A stretch of DNA of 64,000 bases from Methanosarcina siciliae T4/M (GTDB lineage: Archaea; Halobacteriota; Methanosarcinia; Methanosarcinales; Methanosarcinaceae), in contig NZ_CP009506.1 in assembly GCF_000970085.1 (NCBI RefSeq), positions 1,798,001-1,862,000 on the forward strand, given 5' to 3'. The notes beneath the pieces were generated by a model that did no database searches, was not told where the DNA came from, and worked only from the letters and a program-made list of their open reading frames with translations. Below are positions 26,245 through 35,720 of this stretch, piece by piece; the first letter of the stretch is position 1; each line of letters opens with the position of its first letter. Both the position numbers and the translations under genes were made by a program.

Positions 26245-27648
26245 ATGGTAACTGAATACGCTTTGAGGATGGGCGACGGCAAAAAGATCTACCTCACAAA
26301 AGAAAAAATCCTCAGTGAGATAGAAGCCGGCTCGGCAAATGCCGCCGATCTGGGAGAAATCCCGGAGCTCAGCTCGGATGAAATGGAAAAGCTCGCTGAA
26401 ATCCTTATGATGCCCGGCAAAGCCGTGAGTGTCGAACAGGGGATGGAAGTCCCGGTTACCCACGACATCGGTACAATCCGGCTTGACGGGGACCAGGGCA
26501 ACAGCGGAGTTGGAATTCCTTCCAGCCGTCTGGTCGGCTGCATGACGCACGAGAGGGCTTTTGGTGCCGACACAATGGAACTCGGGCACATCGACTACAG
26601 TTTCAAGCCGGTAAAACCTGTGGTTTCAAATGAGTGTCAGGCAATGGAAGTCTGTCAGCAGAATATGATTATTCCCCTTTTCTATGGTGCAATGCCGAAT
26701 ATGGGTCTATACTACACCCCTGACGGACCCTTCGAAAACCCCGGCGACTTAATGAAAATGTTCAAGATCGATAAGGCGAGGAAGTCCATGGAACATGCAG
26801 CAGACCATCTGACCAGGGACACGGTCTGGGTTATGCAGAAACTCTTTGCAGCAGGGGCAGACGGAGTTAACTTTGATACAACCGCTGCTGCCGGAGATGC
26901 GGATATGTACGGCACCCTCCGGGCTGTCGAAATCCTCAGGACCCAGTTTCCTGAGATGTACATCGAAGTGGGCATGGCAGGAGAGATGGTACTCGGGATG
27001 CACGGGGAACTGGAGTACGATGACGTTCGGCTTGCCGGGCTCTGGCCGCATGAACAGGCCCCACTGGTTGCAAAAGCCGGAGCAAACGTCTTTGGTCCCG
27101 TGGTCAACACGAACACCAGCAAGACCTCAGCCTGGAACCTGGCAAGGGCTGTCACCTTCATAAAGGGGGCAGTAAAAGCGTCCCCGATCCCCTGTCATGT
27201 GAACATGGGTATGGGTGTGGGTGGAATCCCTATGCTTGAAACCCCTCCGATAGATGCTGTTACACGAGCAAGTAAAGCAATGGTTGAGATTGCCGGCGTC
27301 GACGGTATATAGATCGGGGTCGGCGACCCTATGGGTATGCCGATTTCCCACATAATGGCTTCCGGAATGACCGGGATAAGAGCGGCAGGCGACCTTGTTG
27401 CAAGGATGCAGTTCTCAAAGAACATGCGCATCGGAGAGGCAAAAGAGTACGTGGCAAAGAAGCTTAACGTTGACACCATGGACCTCGTAGACGAGCACAT
27501 TATGCGCGAACTCCGTGAAGAGCTCGACATCGGCGTGATCACCTCCGTACCCGGAGCTGCAAAGGGCATTGCTGCGAAGATGAATATCGAGAAGCTGCTC
27601 GGAATCAAGATCAATTCCTGTGAAACGTTCAGGGCACAGCTTGCCTGA
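26245..27648 (+). CDS. mtbB: Dimethylamine methyltransferase containing pyrrolysine
   Basis: The reading starts at ATG 26245 after GGAGG and runs 355 codons to a TAG at 27310-27312. It then continues in the same frame (IGVGDPMGMPISHIMASGM) to a TGA at 27648. Read through, it gives 467 residues, the usual MtbB length, with the amber codon at position 356, the known pyrrolysine site. The enzyme moves a methyl group from dimethylamine to the corrinoid of MtbC. TAG context GGTATATAGATCGGGGTC is conserved in this family. A pipeline without amber readthrough would split the gene in two. Confidence 0.97.
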
Positions 27649-27689
27649 ATCAGGGGCTCAAACTACCCTTTTAAAAAATGGTGATATCT

Positions 27690-29195
27690 ATGGACGACAA
27701 TACCCCTTCTTCTAAAATCGACTGGCAGTATACCGAGGAATGCAGCAGGGCAAGCTGTGACTTTAATGAACTCGAAAGATCCATTGACTGGAAACAGGGG
27801 CTTGCAATTGCTCTCGGGGTCCCCTTACTGATCCTCCCCTCCATCGGCTACTTTACAGGTTACGTCTGGGCTTTTTCAATAATTATCTGGGGCCTGACCA
27901 TTTTCCTGGGCTTTTTCCAGAACCTTGCCTTCGGAGAACTTGCAACCGTCTTCCCGAAGGCTTCAGGCCTGCCGGGCTACACCCAGACCGTTTTTGGTTC
28001 GAGTTCGAATAAGAATAATAAAGGCAAATTCAAGTTTGGGAAATTCATAGGCGGATTTAGTGCCTGGAGTTACTGGTTCGGCTGGAGCCCCGTGCTCGCA
28101 ATCTATGCAATCCTCATCGGAAGCTACCTCAAAGGGCTTGTACCTGCCTTTTCAGGAGTTCCGGATACACTGCTCTCTTTAATGGTAGGGGCTCTGATTT
28201 TCGGGTCCCTTGCAATCATTAACTCAAAAGGGCTCAAGAACGGAGCAATGGCCGGATACATCCTGGCAGTTGTTTCTCTGATTCCCCTTATTGTCCTTAC
28301 CGTTGCCCCATTCCTGACCGGAGACTTCCACCTTACCAACATAACAGGCTCCTGGTTCCCGACTGACTGGACATGGGACATGCAACACATCCTTATCCTC
28401 TTCGGAATCTTTGCAATGGCTGAATGGAGCGCCTGTGCATGGGAAACCGCAGCAATTTACGGGCCTGAATATAAGAACCCGAACACCGACACCCCAAAAG
28501 CCCTGCTGGTCTGCGGAGGAATCTGCCTTGTGCTCTACGTGCTGGTCCAGACCTCGGTTATAGGCACCCTTGGAGTTGAAGGAGTGCTTTCCGAACCCAT
28601 ATCTCCGATGCTCCCCATAGCCAACCTTACCCTGGGCGCACTTGGAGCTTCAATTGCAATTATCATGCTTGTAGGGGCAATGCTCCTTATCATCCAGACC
28701 GCCTTCCTCTCTTCGGCAAGGTCGATCTACTCGATGTCAGCCGAAGGTAACCTGCCGGCTTTCCTGAGCAAATTAAACTCACACGGGCACCCGATGAACG
28801 CAATGATTGCCGATGCCATGTTCAACATGGGTCTTATCCTGCTCGGAACCCCGACTGCAATCCTTGCAGCTTCTGCTATCGGGTATATCTTCGCAAACGG
28901 GATCAGCCTCTATACCTATGTAAAAGTCAGAAACGACCCCAAACTCTCAAAACTGGACAGGCCCTTTAAGGCCCCCAACGGCTGGAAAAACGTGGCAATG
29001 GCAACTGCCATCCTGAACATCCCCTTCTTCCTTGTGGGAATTATTTACCTTAACAGCCTCGAACTTGGCTGGGCCACCACGGGAGTCGGTTTCTTCGTGC
29101 TCTGCCTCTATGTCCCGCTCTGGTTCTACTCTCAGAGAGAAACAAGAAAGACCGAAGAAAAAATGGCTGCAGAAAAAGAAGCGTTTACCGCCTGA
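27690..29195 (+). CDS. APC-family permease of the dimethylamine operon
   Basis: 501 residues from the ATG at 27690, with GGTGA 6 bases upstream; an in-frame ATG at 27678 is less well placed. It has about twelve hydrophobic segments (first near residue 35), with the FPKASGLPGYTQ and FAMAEWSACAWETAAIYGPE segments of amino acid/polyamine/organocation transporters. Position 3' of mtbCB suggests uptake of methylamines. It is probably co-transcribed with mtbB, 41 bases away, and is followed by a hairpin at 29314-29333. Confidence 0.85.
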   Translation: MDDNTPSSKIDWQYTEECSRASCDFNELERSIDWKQGLAIALGVPLLILPSIGYFTGYVWAFSIIIWGLTIFLGFFQNLAFGELATVFPKASGLPGYTQTVFGSSSNKNNKGKFKFGKFIGGFSAWSYWFGWSPVLAIYAILIGSYLKGLVPAFSGVPDTLLSLMVGALIFGSLAIINSKGLKNGAMAGYILAVVSLIPLIVLTVAPFLTGDFHLTNITGSWFPTDWTWDMQHILILFGIFAMAEWSACAWETAAIYGPEYKNPNTDTPKALLVCGGICLVLYVLVQTSVIGTLGVEGVLSEPISPMLPIANLTLGALGASIAIIMLVGAMLLIIQTAFLSSARSIYSMSAEGNLPAFLSKLNSHGHPMNAMIADAMFNMGLILLGTPTAILAASAIGYIFANGISLYTYVKVRNDPKLSKLDRPFKAPNGWKNVAMATAILNIPFFLVGIIYLNSLELGWATTGVGFFVLCLYVPLWFYSQRETRKTEEKMAAEKEAFTA

Positions 29196-29313
29196 ATACC
29201 AGGATGAGAACCGAAGCTTCAACAAAAACTTAAGCTCAAGAATATATCCTTCCGTCCTCTTAAGCTCCCCTGAGCCTAAGTGGAGGATGGATTTTTTCAA
29301 AACGCAAATTAAG

Positions 29314-29340
29314 CCGGAACATTCCTGTTCCGGAATCTTT
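29314..29340 (+). terminator. Hairpin terminator after the dimethylamine operon
   Basis: CCGGAACA and TGTTCCGG pair perfectly around a TTCC loop, followed by AATCTTT and TTCTT. It lies about 120 bases after the permease stop and before the convergent ATPase gene. Confidence 0.65.
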
Positions 29341-29442
29341 TCTTAAGTTCTTGTTTTTGTTCTGGATTCTCTTCTTTCCAGATGGTCCTTATTAAATGAT
29401 TGATCTTTTCCAGGAAAGTCAGGATAGGATGAGATAAAATGA

Positions 29443-30756
29443 TTATTCCAGCATCCACTTCCATACCGAATTAATTACTATTCTTTTCTTTTCCCTATCT
29501 TCATCCGGGATCTCAATGACTCCCTCATCGTCCATGGTGAGGATGAGCCCCTCGTTAAGCCCGTATTCTTCCATAGCTGCTAGGAGCCCGAGGACCTCCC
29601 GTTCTCTTACTGCCGGGGTTCCGAAGTAGACCGATACCTGAACCGCAGCCTGAACTGCCTGGCTGTCTTTTTCGGTTAGAAGGAAATCACACTCTCGCCT
29701 GTCCCGGAAGTATGAGACCTGCTTATCCCGCCTGAGCAGTTCGAGAAATACAAGGTTTTCAAATCGTAACCCCAGACTGTCCGGATAATTGGGGAAGACC
29801 GTCTTGAAGAAACCCGTATCTCCGGCATAAACTTTACATGGGACTTTTTTTTCCTGGTTGGTTTCTTTTTCGTTTTCGGATACGGGGTTAAGCAGAGGAT
29901 TCCGGTACAGCAAAAAAGCTTCTTCCAGATAGTCAAGGTAGGCGCGGACAGTATCCTCGTTCTCAATCCCACTCGCTCTTTTCAGGGTATCGATGGCGTA
30001 CTCCGAAGCCATGTTCGAGATCAGGAAAATTGCAAGTTTTTTGAGTCCTTCTGCGTCCTGAACATTGTATCTGGAAATAACTCCGTTATTCAAGATTTCT
30101 TCAAAATACTCTCCGGAAAGCAGGAAGTTTCCGTCTTTTATTACAGCGGGAAAACCTCCGTTTTCAAAATATTTAAGGAACAGGCATAGCATTTCATCGC
30201 ATCTGGAAGGCGTAAGGAAGTTGGGTTTCGGGACCCTGAGCCCTTTCAAAGTAAGGTATTCTTTAAAGGAAAAAGGCAAAAGTTTGAGGGACCTGGTCCT
30301 GCCGGTAAAGCGCGAAGCGATGTCCTTATTAAGAAGACTTGAGGATGAGGAGGTTACAAAAACTCCTGCCCCTTCCCTGTTAAGCCTATCAACCCAGTTT
30401 TCCCACCCCGGGAAATTCTGAATCTCATCTAAGAAATAGTAGACGTTTTCGGCTTCATTTTCGTTTCCTTTTAAGTAGACTTCAGCCGCAATTTCCTCAA
30501 TTTCCTGAAAACATTCAGGTCCCAATTCCTGAAACCTGCTGTCTCCAAAATTAATGTAGACCTTTACACCCTGCACAAGACCTGCGACATACTTTAAGAA
30601 GGAAGTCTTGCCCGCATGGAGCGGGCCGTAGATTAAATTGATTTCACGCCCGTCCAGGCAGGGGGAAACCGAAATGTTGCGCGGGATTATGTTAGAGGGG
30701 TTCTGAAAAAAGGTTTGATGGTCAAGAATCAGAGGGAGAATTTTGAGTCTTTGCAT
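29443..30756 (-). CDS. AAA ATPase with DUF4143 domain
   Basis: 437 residues. The AAA_14 domain has NLIYGPLHAGKTSFLKYV (Walker A near 40-54) and VYYFLDEIQNFPGWENWVDR (Walker B near 105-120), then TSSSSSLLN and the Arg-rich FTGRTRSLKLLPFS. DUF4143 follows from about 190, with VYAGDTGFFKTVF and FENLVFLELLRR, ending in a nuclease-like ECDFLLTEKD segment. This group is widespread in archaea with unknown substrates. It stands alone and is convergent with the dimethylamine operon. The frame is complete. Confidence 0.88.
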   Translation of the reverse strand: MQRLKILPLILDHQTFFQNPSNIIPRNISVSPCLDGREINLIYGPLHAGKTSFLKYVAGLVQGVKVYINFGDSRFQELGPECFQEIEEIAAEVYLKGNENEAENVYYFLDEIQNFPGWENWVDRLNREGAGVFVTSSSSSLLNKDIASRFTGRTRSLKLLPFSFKEYLTLKGLRVPKPNFLTPSRCDEMLCLFLKYFENGGFPAVIKDGNFLLSGEYFEEILNNGVISRYNVQDAEGLKKLAIFLISNMASEYAIDTLKRASGIENEDTVRAYLDYLEEAFLLYRNPLLNPVSENEKETNQEKKVPCKVYAGDTGFFKTVFPNYPDSLGLRFENLVFLELLRRDKQVSYFRDRRECDFLLTEKDSQAVQAAVQVSVYFGTPAVREREVLGLLAAMEEYGLNEGLILTMDDEGVIEIPDEDREKKRIVINSVWKWMLE

Positions 30757-31235
30757 ATGATCGTAATAATTTGGGAGGTAAAACTATATAGTTATTCTGG
30801 AACAGCTTTAAATACTTATGAGAATTTAAAATTTTTGATTCTTAAAAAAAAGAAAATGTAGTTGAATTTCGAATTATTAGGCCTCTTCCTGTAGTTTCGT
30901 TGTGTCTGACCAAAAAAAACGCTCTTAAGTGTGAACCAGTTTAAATTTCGCCTGATAATTCAAGATTAGTTCAAATTAGTGCTTATTTTTTAATTCTCAG
31001 CAAGATAAACGTTTCACTGAAAAAATAATATTTAACTCCTGCCTCAAAACCAGAGTAAAGAACCGGTATCATAGGACAACAGTGTAAAAATGTCGGGATA
31101 TTAAATGATTTTTTTCATACAGATTGCATCGATCGGTAGGGTCGATTGAACGTGGTTTAATTTTAAAAAAATATGTAGCAGATGGTGATGGGAAAATATA
31201 TAGTTTCATTAATTTCCCGGAACCTTTCCAAAGTT
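30757..31235. other. AT-rich intergenic region
   Basis: Nothing recognised beyond AT-rich runs and possible TATA boxes for the ATPase gene (TATATAGTT near 30785 on the minus strand as AACTATATA). Confidence 0.4.
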
Positions 31236-31370
31236 TTAATCTTTTTTAGGCTCATATGTCGTTTTCTGTTTTCCGCATCTCGTACACACAAAATACTTTT
31301 CCCTTACATTTGAAGCATAGATGTTCAAACCTCCACTTCTTTTCCACTTATGAAGCCCTATAAGGCACAT
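31236..31370 (-). CDS. Short zinc-finger-like protein
   Basis: 44 residues, reading MCLIGLHKWKRSGG, then VREKYFVCTRCGKQKT and a stop. The order Cys, His-Lys-Trp, then C-x2-C-G-K is that of small DUF1660-like zinc proteins (CxxxxHKW...CxxCG). The ribosome site is weak (GAAG). It is too short for ordinary ORF calling, and there is no neighbour on the same strand within 300 bp. Confidence 0.55.
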   Translation of the reverse strand: MCLIGLHKWKRSGGLNIYASNVREKYFVCTRCGKQKTTYEPKKD

Positions 31371-31984
31371 AATGCTTCTTCGTGAAGGTTTTCCGGAAAC
31401 TCTGGATGGAGTCCTGTAAGCCAGGTAATCACCCTCATATCAATGAATTCTTCTAACCTGAAACTTCAAGCTGAATGTACTGGAGAATGTACTGGAATTA
31501 CTTTATTATCAATAATATTATTTAATTGTTATTCTAACCCCAGTAGTTCCACCAGTTACCCGAGTTCCGCCAATTATCCGAATTCCGCTAGTATAGAGTT
31601 TTTCAGAGAGCAGAGAAGCAATTTTTATAATGAAAGTTGCGAGGAGCCCGAAAACGAGCCCTCCTGTTCAATCTCCCCCTCTACACATTCACAAGATCAT
31701 GCCTGAGGTTTAAGGAACTGGAACAATCTCTCTCAAGATAGTAAAAGAAACCAGATAAAGCGAGCCTGATAGAGAATGCTTAAGGGGTATCGGCCATCCG
31801 ACTACTCTAAGAAGTTATGGAACTTATAATTCATTAAAAAAATTCTGAACCCTATTTAACCTTTATTTATCGGTTAACTTATTTTTAAGGATTTTTATCT
31901 TTATTTATTGTGTTTTCATACTCTGATAATGAATTTCAGGATAATTATTAAGGGAAATTTTTGTTCAAATATATTTATTCTGTC

Positions 31985-32190
31985 AAATTATATATATAAA
32001 AAGTCGGAATGGTATTGTAGTATCTCTTCATATAAAAGGATATGATGAGATGCTCTTCACCTCAGTGTCACAATCCATATCCACCCCTGGTTATTGGGAA
32101 GTCGTTAAGGTGATGGGCGATGGAAAGAACAGAAAAACCGGATCTCAGGCAGAATAAACGTGTAGATAAAAAGTGGTAGAAAAAGTGTGT
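31985..32190 (+). ncRNA. Candidate small RNA unit 1
   Basis: Strong TATA box AAATTATATATATAAA at 31985-32000. About 35 bases further comes a GC-mixed segment unlike its AT-rich surroundings. The 3' part (32101-32184) contains GTCGTTAAGG, GATGGGC, AAAGAACAG and GATAAAAAGTGGTAGAAAAAG. It matches unit 2 in the same order. It could encode a short peptide (MMRCSSPQCHNPYPP, 23 codons) instead. Family unknown. Confidence 0.4.
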
Positions 32191-32561
32191 GGCAGACAAT
32201 CGGAAATGCCTCAAAAGTCTTCAAGCCTGCTCCTTCCGGCGGAAAGGTAAAAGCAAAAAGGATGAAACAAGCAGAAACGTTTTTTATACGCCTCAAAACT
32301 GTACATACCAGGCCTTAGCTATGTACAATAACACCTTAAAAACTGCTGTTCGCTTCTCCTAAAACCTGCACCTCAGCCTTTCCTCTCTTCCTTCCATTTT
32401 TCAAATTTGATAATATTTTAGAGCTTGAAAACTTCATAATCCATTTATATAAATAGTCCAGACTACCTGTTAAAACAAGAAAAATTTACCTCACGATTAT
32501 TCATCTTTGTTTTATTTTTTCAAGATTAAGAATAATTGAGTCCCCAAAAAAGTTGTCCGGA

Positions 32562-32750
32562 AAATTATATATAATAATAAAAATCAATCATACTCTGTAT
32601 TTCTGTGATGCAGAAATGCATGAAAAAGTTCTTTGCTACCATTACGATCATCACTCCACCCCGGCGTTAAATGAGTGAGTCGTTTAATAGATGGGCAAAG
32701 AACTGACGAAAATTGGGCAACAGATGATAAGAAAGTGGTAGAGTAAGGCC
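32562..32750 (+). ncRNA. Candidate small RNA unit 2
   Basis: TATA box AAATTATATATAATAATAAA near 32562, then a segment ending in GTCGTTTAATAGATGGGCAA, AAGAACTGAC and GATAAGAAAGTGGTAGAGTAAG (32679-32747). It has the same order and spacing as unit 1, with divergence between the blocks. It has no shared reading frame with unit 1, which favours RNA over peptide. Family unknown. Confidence 0.4.
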
Positions 32751-33101
32751 AAAAAGCCTTATATTAGATGCGGTGGAAAGGCAAGAGAGGTTTGATGAAG
32801 TCGTATCCATCCAGACCGATGCCTCATAATGTATCGTATGAAACGCCTCAACCTTGTACGATACCTGGATACAAACATCTTCCTGATAGCTGTTTTCAGC
32901 CTTTCCACCATTTTTGCCGACCTAAAACTGTTTTTCAGCTCAACAAAAAGAAGATATCACCTTTTTTATTCCGTGCATAATTTTTATCACATGCATAAGC
33001 ACTGTATGGATCAATTTTCAATACTTTTCCATAAAATTTAATGCTTAGTTATATCACAATGCAGACCCACCACATATATTCTTATACTTTGGATTCAACT
33101 T

Positions 33102-33296
33102 TCAACTTTTTTTTTGATTTCCTACATCCACATAAAATTCAGCATATCCGCAATCTAAACAGACATACACTTTAAATTCGCGCATGGGCCCGGTAAAATA
33201 GCATTCGCTATCAGACTCATAACCTATACGTTCTCCAATTATATGGCCTATATCGAGATTTTCGCTCCCGCATTTCGGACATTTTCCCTTCTTCAT
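33102..33296 (-). CDS. Small zinc-ribbon protein
   Basis: 64 residues from the ATG at 33296, with GGGG about 10 bases upstream. The frame is open 17 codons further 5' to a TTG, but the zinc ribbon begins at once from the chosen start. Two knuckles are seen: KGKCPKCGSENLD near the N-terminus and VYVCLDCGYAEFYVDV near the C-terminus, a four-Cys metal site in a rubredoxin-like fold. The function is unknown; such proteins are common in Methanosarcina. Confidence 0.75.
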   Translation of the reverse strand: MKKGKCPKCGSENLDIGHIIGERIGYESDSECYFTGPMREFKVYVCLDCGYAEFYVDVGNQKKS

Positions 33297-33821
33297 TTTG
33301 CAGTACCCCACGTCATCAATGAAATTTGGTTTTGTAGAAATCTTCAAAAGTACTTTTTTACGAAAAAGTAGTAAATCTGATTGTAAAATTACCCCTCATT
33401 TTTTGCCCCCACAAAAAAGAATGAGCATTTCATATTCGCATCGAATATTCATATTTGTCCTCGAGTAATTAAAGTTGTCATCCAATAATTATATTTCTCT
33501 TCAATTAAATATATTAAATATGTCGAGGTCCCATATTATTTGTGTTCCCATACGTTTCTGGAAGTTAAAATGGCTTTTATCAATCCTTTTTGTCATGGTT
33601 CCTTCTCTTAAGTCGTCTTGTCAACCCTCAAAGACTTGTTCTTCCTCCCAAAGGTTCAGACGGGACAATAAAAGGTTCAAATAAATCAGCAGTTTAAAAA
33701 AAAGCATAAATAAGAGATAATATAGAAAATAAAGGATTAATGGAGAAAAACCAGGAAATTAAAAACGAAATTGAACCAAAAACAGGAGAAATAAATCCGG
33801 AATATAAAATAGGAGAATTCA
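33297..33821. other. AT-rich intergenic region
   Basis: No gene supported. A 69-codon frame at 33475-33684 has no ribosome site or recognisable feature. TATA-like sequence and AGGAG at its 3' end belong to the secreted-protein gene at 33822. Confidence 0.4.
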
Positions 33822-34421
33822 ATGAGAAAACTAAATATCCTTTTAATATTATCTGCAATGTTCCTGCTACTTTATGCCACAGGCCCGGCAGTCGCTTTAC
33901 TGACCCCGGAAGCTGCCGAAATTTCCTCCCAGATTAATGCCTCGGACAGAATAGTTATCGGCACGGTAAGTGATATCCAGGAACACTATGACCATACAAT
34001 CTTCACAATTACAGTTGAGGAATGGCTCTATAATCCTTTTCCCGCCGAAACAATAGACGTGAGAACCGAGACCGGAAAGTATCTCTGGACTGAGGACCAG
34101 GCAGAGTTCACCCTCAATGAGTCCGTGCTCCTCATGCTCAGGAACGAAGACCCCGAAAAGCAGCTTTTCAGCGTCTCTGTGGGCTCTCCCGGAAAACACC
34201 CTTCATCGGACAGAGATGCTGTAATTGAAGAGTTGAAAATTCAGGGAAAATGGCAGGAAGAAAATCAGACCGGAAATACGGAGACTGCAGATGAGCAGCC
34301 AATAGGTCCCAATTCCTCCTCGGATACGAAAAGCATTCCTTTCACAGGCATCCTGTGGGCAGCTGCAGCCTTGCTTGGAGCAGTTGAATATACCGGAAAG
34401 AAAAAGCAGCATAAGACATAG
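33822..34421 (+). CDS. Secreted protein with C-terminal membrane anchor
   Basis: 199 residues. It has a signal peptide MRKLNILLILSAMFLLLYAT ending near GPAVA, and an extracellular body with IVIGTVSDIQEHYDHTIFTI. A Thr/Asn/Ser-rich linker leads to the C-terminal hydrophobic segment IPFTGILWAAAALLGA followed by a basic tail, an anchor like archaeosortase-type or simple membrane tails. AGGAG lies 7 bases before the ATG. A decayed copy of its middle part lies at 38640-38745, so the gene took part in the segmental duplication of this region. Confidence 0.7.
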   Translation: MRKLNILLILSAMFLLLYATGPAVALLTPEAAEISSQINASDRIVIGTVSDIQEHYDHTIFTITVEEWLYNPFPAETIDVRTETGKYLWTEDQAEFTLNESVLLMLRNEDPEKQLFSVSVGSPGKHPSSDRDAVIEELKIQGKWQEENQTGNTETADEQPIGPNSSSDTKSIPFTGILWAAAALLGAVEYTGKKKQHKT

Positions 34422-34952
34422 CATTATCCATTTCATTCAGGGAATCCAGAATACCCCGGAAGTGCACAATCAGGAGAAAAACGAATTGTATGAAATCTAC
34501 AGTGCCCGTTAAAAAATGTAGCCATTATATAACGAAGCATAAAAACCCCTGAGTATTTAGCTCAGGGTATATAAGCGTCAACTTCAATCCTGGTTCCGTA
34601 TATAATATTCGGCGGCTTCTTTACTCACATTTCCGATAGTAAAAGCAAAATATCCATCGCTCCACAATGTGTTTTCGCCCCAATAATGGAGGGAAAAATG
34701 AGCCAAGAAGCCACTCAGTCTTTATCTGAGAGGTAGTTCACGACAGTTTCAAAACACTTCCAGCTGATCATTACTCAAATATAAACAAAAGCCTTGCAGA
34801 AACCGTGTTTAAACTGAAAATGTTAAAAAGCTCAAAATGTAACAGGGCAGAAAAGTAAGTGAAAAGCTCAAATGAAGTGATCCGCCTCGTACTGGTATTC
34901 ACTAGAATCACTGAAAAAGAAATGTACAACTAAATTTAGAAAAACAAACACA
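34422..34952. other. Intergenic region with IS200 relic
   Basis: Apart from the transposase relic at 34584-34730, no gene was found. The area leads into the 3' hairpin of the first peptide cluster. Confidence 0.45.
34584..34730 (-). pseudogene. IS200/IS605 TnpA transposase relic, 3' end
   Basis: The minus strand reads YWGENTLWSDGYFAFTIGNV, then SKEAAEYYIRNQD and stop. LWSDGYF...TIGN...YIRNQ is the C-terminal pattern of Y1 HUH transposases of IS200/IS605 elements. Upstream the frame ends in a stop within about 50 codons and no N-terminus is found, so this is a dead fragment. Confidence 0.7.
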
Positions 34953-35020
34953 CATAGTCATCAATTCAAAAAAAGATGATTTCTTAGAAATTATCTTCTA
35001 TACTTGAAAAGATGACTATG
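34953..35020 (-). terminator. 3' hairpin of peptide cluster A
   Basis: CATAGTCATC (34953-34962) pairs perfectly with GATGACTATG (35011-35020). It lies about 48 bases 3' of the last peptide gene on the minus strand. The flanks of the stem share AATTCAA and CTTGAAAAGATG with the hairpin 3' of cluster B. Confidence 0.65.
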
Positions 35021-35067
35021 AATTATATTTTTTTAAATTTGCTTATTATCGGGCTCAGTGGTTGTTA

Positions 35068-35181
35068 TTAACAACCACAGCCGCAGCCGCAGCCACCACC
35101 CCAGCCGCCGCAGCCGCAGCCACGACCCCAGTAGCGATGTCTGAGGCCCCACCAGCCCCAGTTGTTAAATCCGCAACACAT
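35068..35181 (-). CDS. Cys/Gly/Trp-rich small peptide A1
   Basis: 37 residues, starting MCCGFNNWGWWGLRHRYWG and ending GGGCGCGCGC; 8 Cys, 16 Gly, 5 Trp. GGAGGTAAGTACA precedes the ATG, a near-ideal ribosome site with 8 bases of spacing. It is below the size of normal gene calling. The second copy, A2, lies 192 bp upstream on the same strand. No signal peptide or membrane segment is evident. Alternating Cys-Gly at the C-terminus could bind metal or be a substrate for modification; no modifying enzyme is seen nearby. The stop codon lies in a perfect 9-bp hairpin (35058-35078). Confidence 0.75.
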   Translation of the reverse strand: MCCGFNNWGWWGLRHRYWGRGCGCGGWGGGCGCGCGC

Positions 35182-35259
35182 TGTACTTACCTCCGTCTAT
35201 TTACCATATTTATCTAATTTATCTTATTCATTGCTTATTATCGGGCTCAGTGGTTGTTA

Positions 35260-35367
35260 TTAACAACCACAGCCGCAGCCGCAGCCGCCGCCGCGGCCCC
35301 AGCCGCAGCCACGACCCCAGTAGCGATGTCTGAGGCCCCACCAGCCCCAATTAAATCCACAACACAT
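35260..35367 (-). CDS. Cys/Gly/Trp-rich small peptide A2
   Basis: 35 residues, starting MCCGFNWGWWGLRHRYWG and ending RGGGCGCGCGC. It is a paralogue of A1 with two residues fewer and one Cys replaced by Trp in the middle. It has the same GGAGGTAAGTACA ribosome site and the same 3' hairpin. Differences from A1 keep the frame (in-frame deletion and substitutions), which argues that the peptide is what selection preserves. It is the first gene after the cluster A leader. Confidence 0.75.
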   Translation of the reverse strand: MCCGFNWGWWGLRHRYWGRGCGWGRGGGCGCGCGC

Positions 35368-35514
35368 TGTACTTACCTCCGTCTATTTACCTTATTCTTT
35401 TCACACTCATTATTGAACATTAAAGGAAAATGAATTCATTAAAATTAAGTGCTTATTTTCCTAATGGTGTGTACCTTCCTGATTAAACCCTTATCAACCC
35501 CCAATAAGTGTTGT

Positions 35515-35594
35515 ACTCACGGCAATTTTTGAAATTATTCTTCGTACTGATTTTATTTGGAGAGGAGCAGATTTGGTTTTAATTGCCCGAGAGT
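35515..35594 (-). ncRNA. Conserved 5' leader hairpin, cluster A
   Basis: On the minus strand ACTC-TCG-GGCAATT (35594-35581) pairs with AATTGCC-GT-GAGT (35527-35515): two helices of 7 and 4 bp with an internal loop. Copies B and C have the same structure; at the first pair of the 7-bp helix A and C have G-C where B has A-T. Downstream (35504-35491) lies the conserved GGGGGTTGATAA. The TATA box at 35618-35629 places the transcript start at the foot of the hairpin. Confidence 0.65.
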
Positions 35595-35615
35595 ATATAG
35601 CTAAATAATAAGATT

Positions 35616-35720
35616 AAATTATATATAAAGAATAGAATAAATTATACTAAACATTAAATAGTCTTCGAAAATTCGGGTTAACAGCCGCCAGAGCTTGAAG
35701 GTTTTCTTCTATTCTTAATT
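35616..35720 (-). promoter_or_regulatory. Promoter of peptide cluster A
   Basis: Minus-strand TATA box CTTTATATATAATTT (35616-35630). Further upstream is GACTATTTAATG, which is identical in the promoters of clusters B and C at a similar distance, so it is a candidate factor-binding site. Confidence 0.6.

Larger units (their letters stand above)
31371..33101. other. Intergenic region holding two related transcription-unit candidates
   Basis: About 1.7 kb. Apart from the two similar units at 31985-32190 and 32562-32750, it shows no convincing gene. A Ser/Asn-rich 87-codon frame at 31443-31706 has no ribosome site and is partly made of short repeats (GAATGTACTGGA twice). Confidence 0.45.

Noticed and set aside
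31443..31706. 87-codon Ser/Asn-rich frame
   Set aside because: No ribosome site, made partly of short direct repeats, no recognisable domain.
32105..32296. Minus-strand 63-codon frame with hydrophobic segments
   Set aside because: Runs antisense across candidate RNA unit 1, with no ribosome site.
35068..35181. Microcin B17-like RiPP precursor
   Set aside because: Gly-Cys alternation is suggestive, but no leader peptide or YcaO/dehydrogenase gene is nearby; kept only as an open idea.
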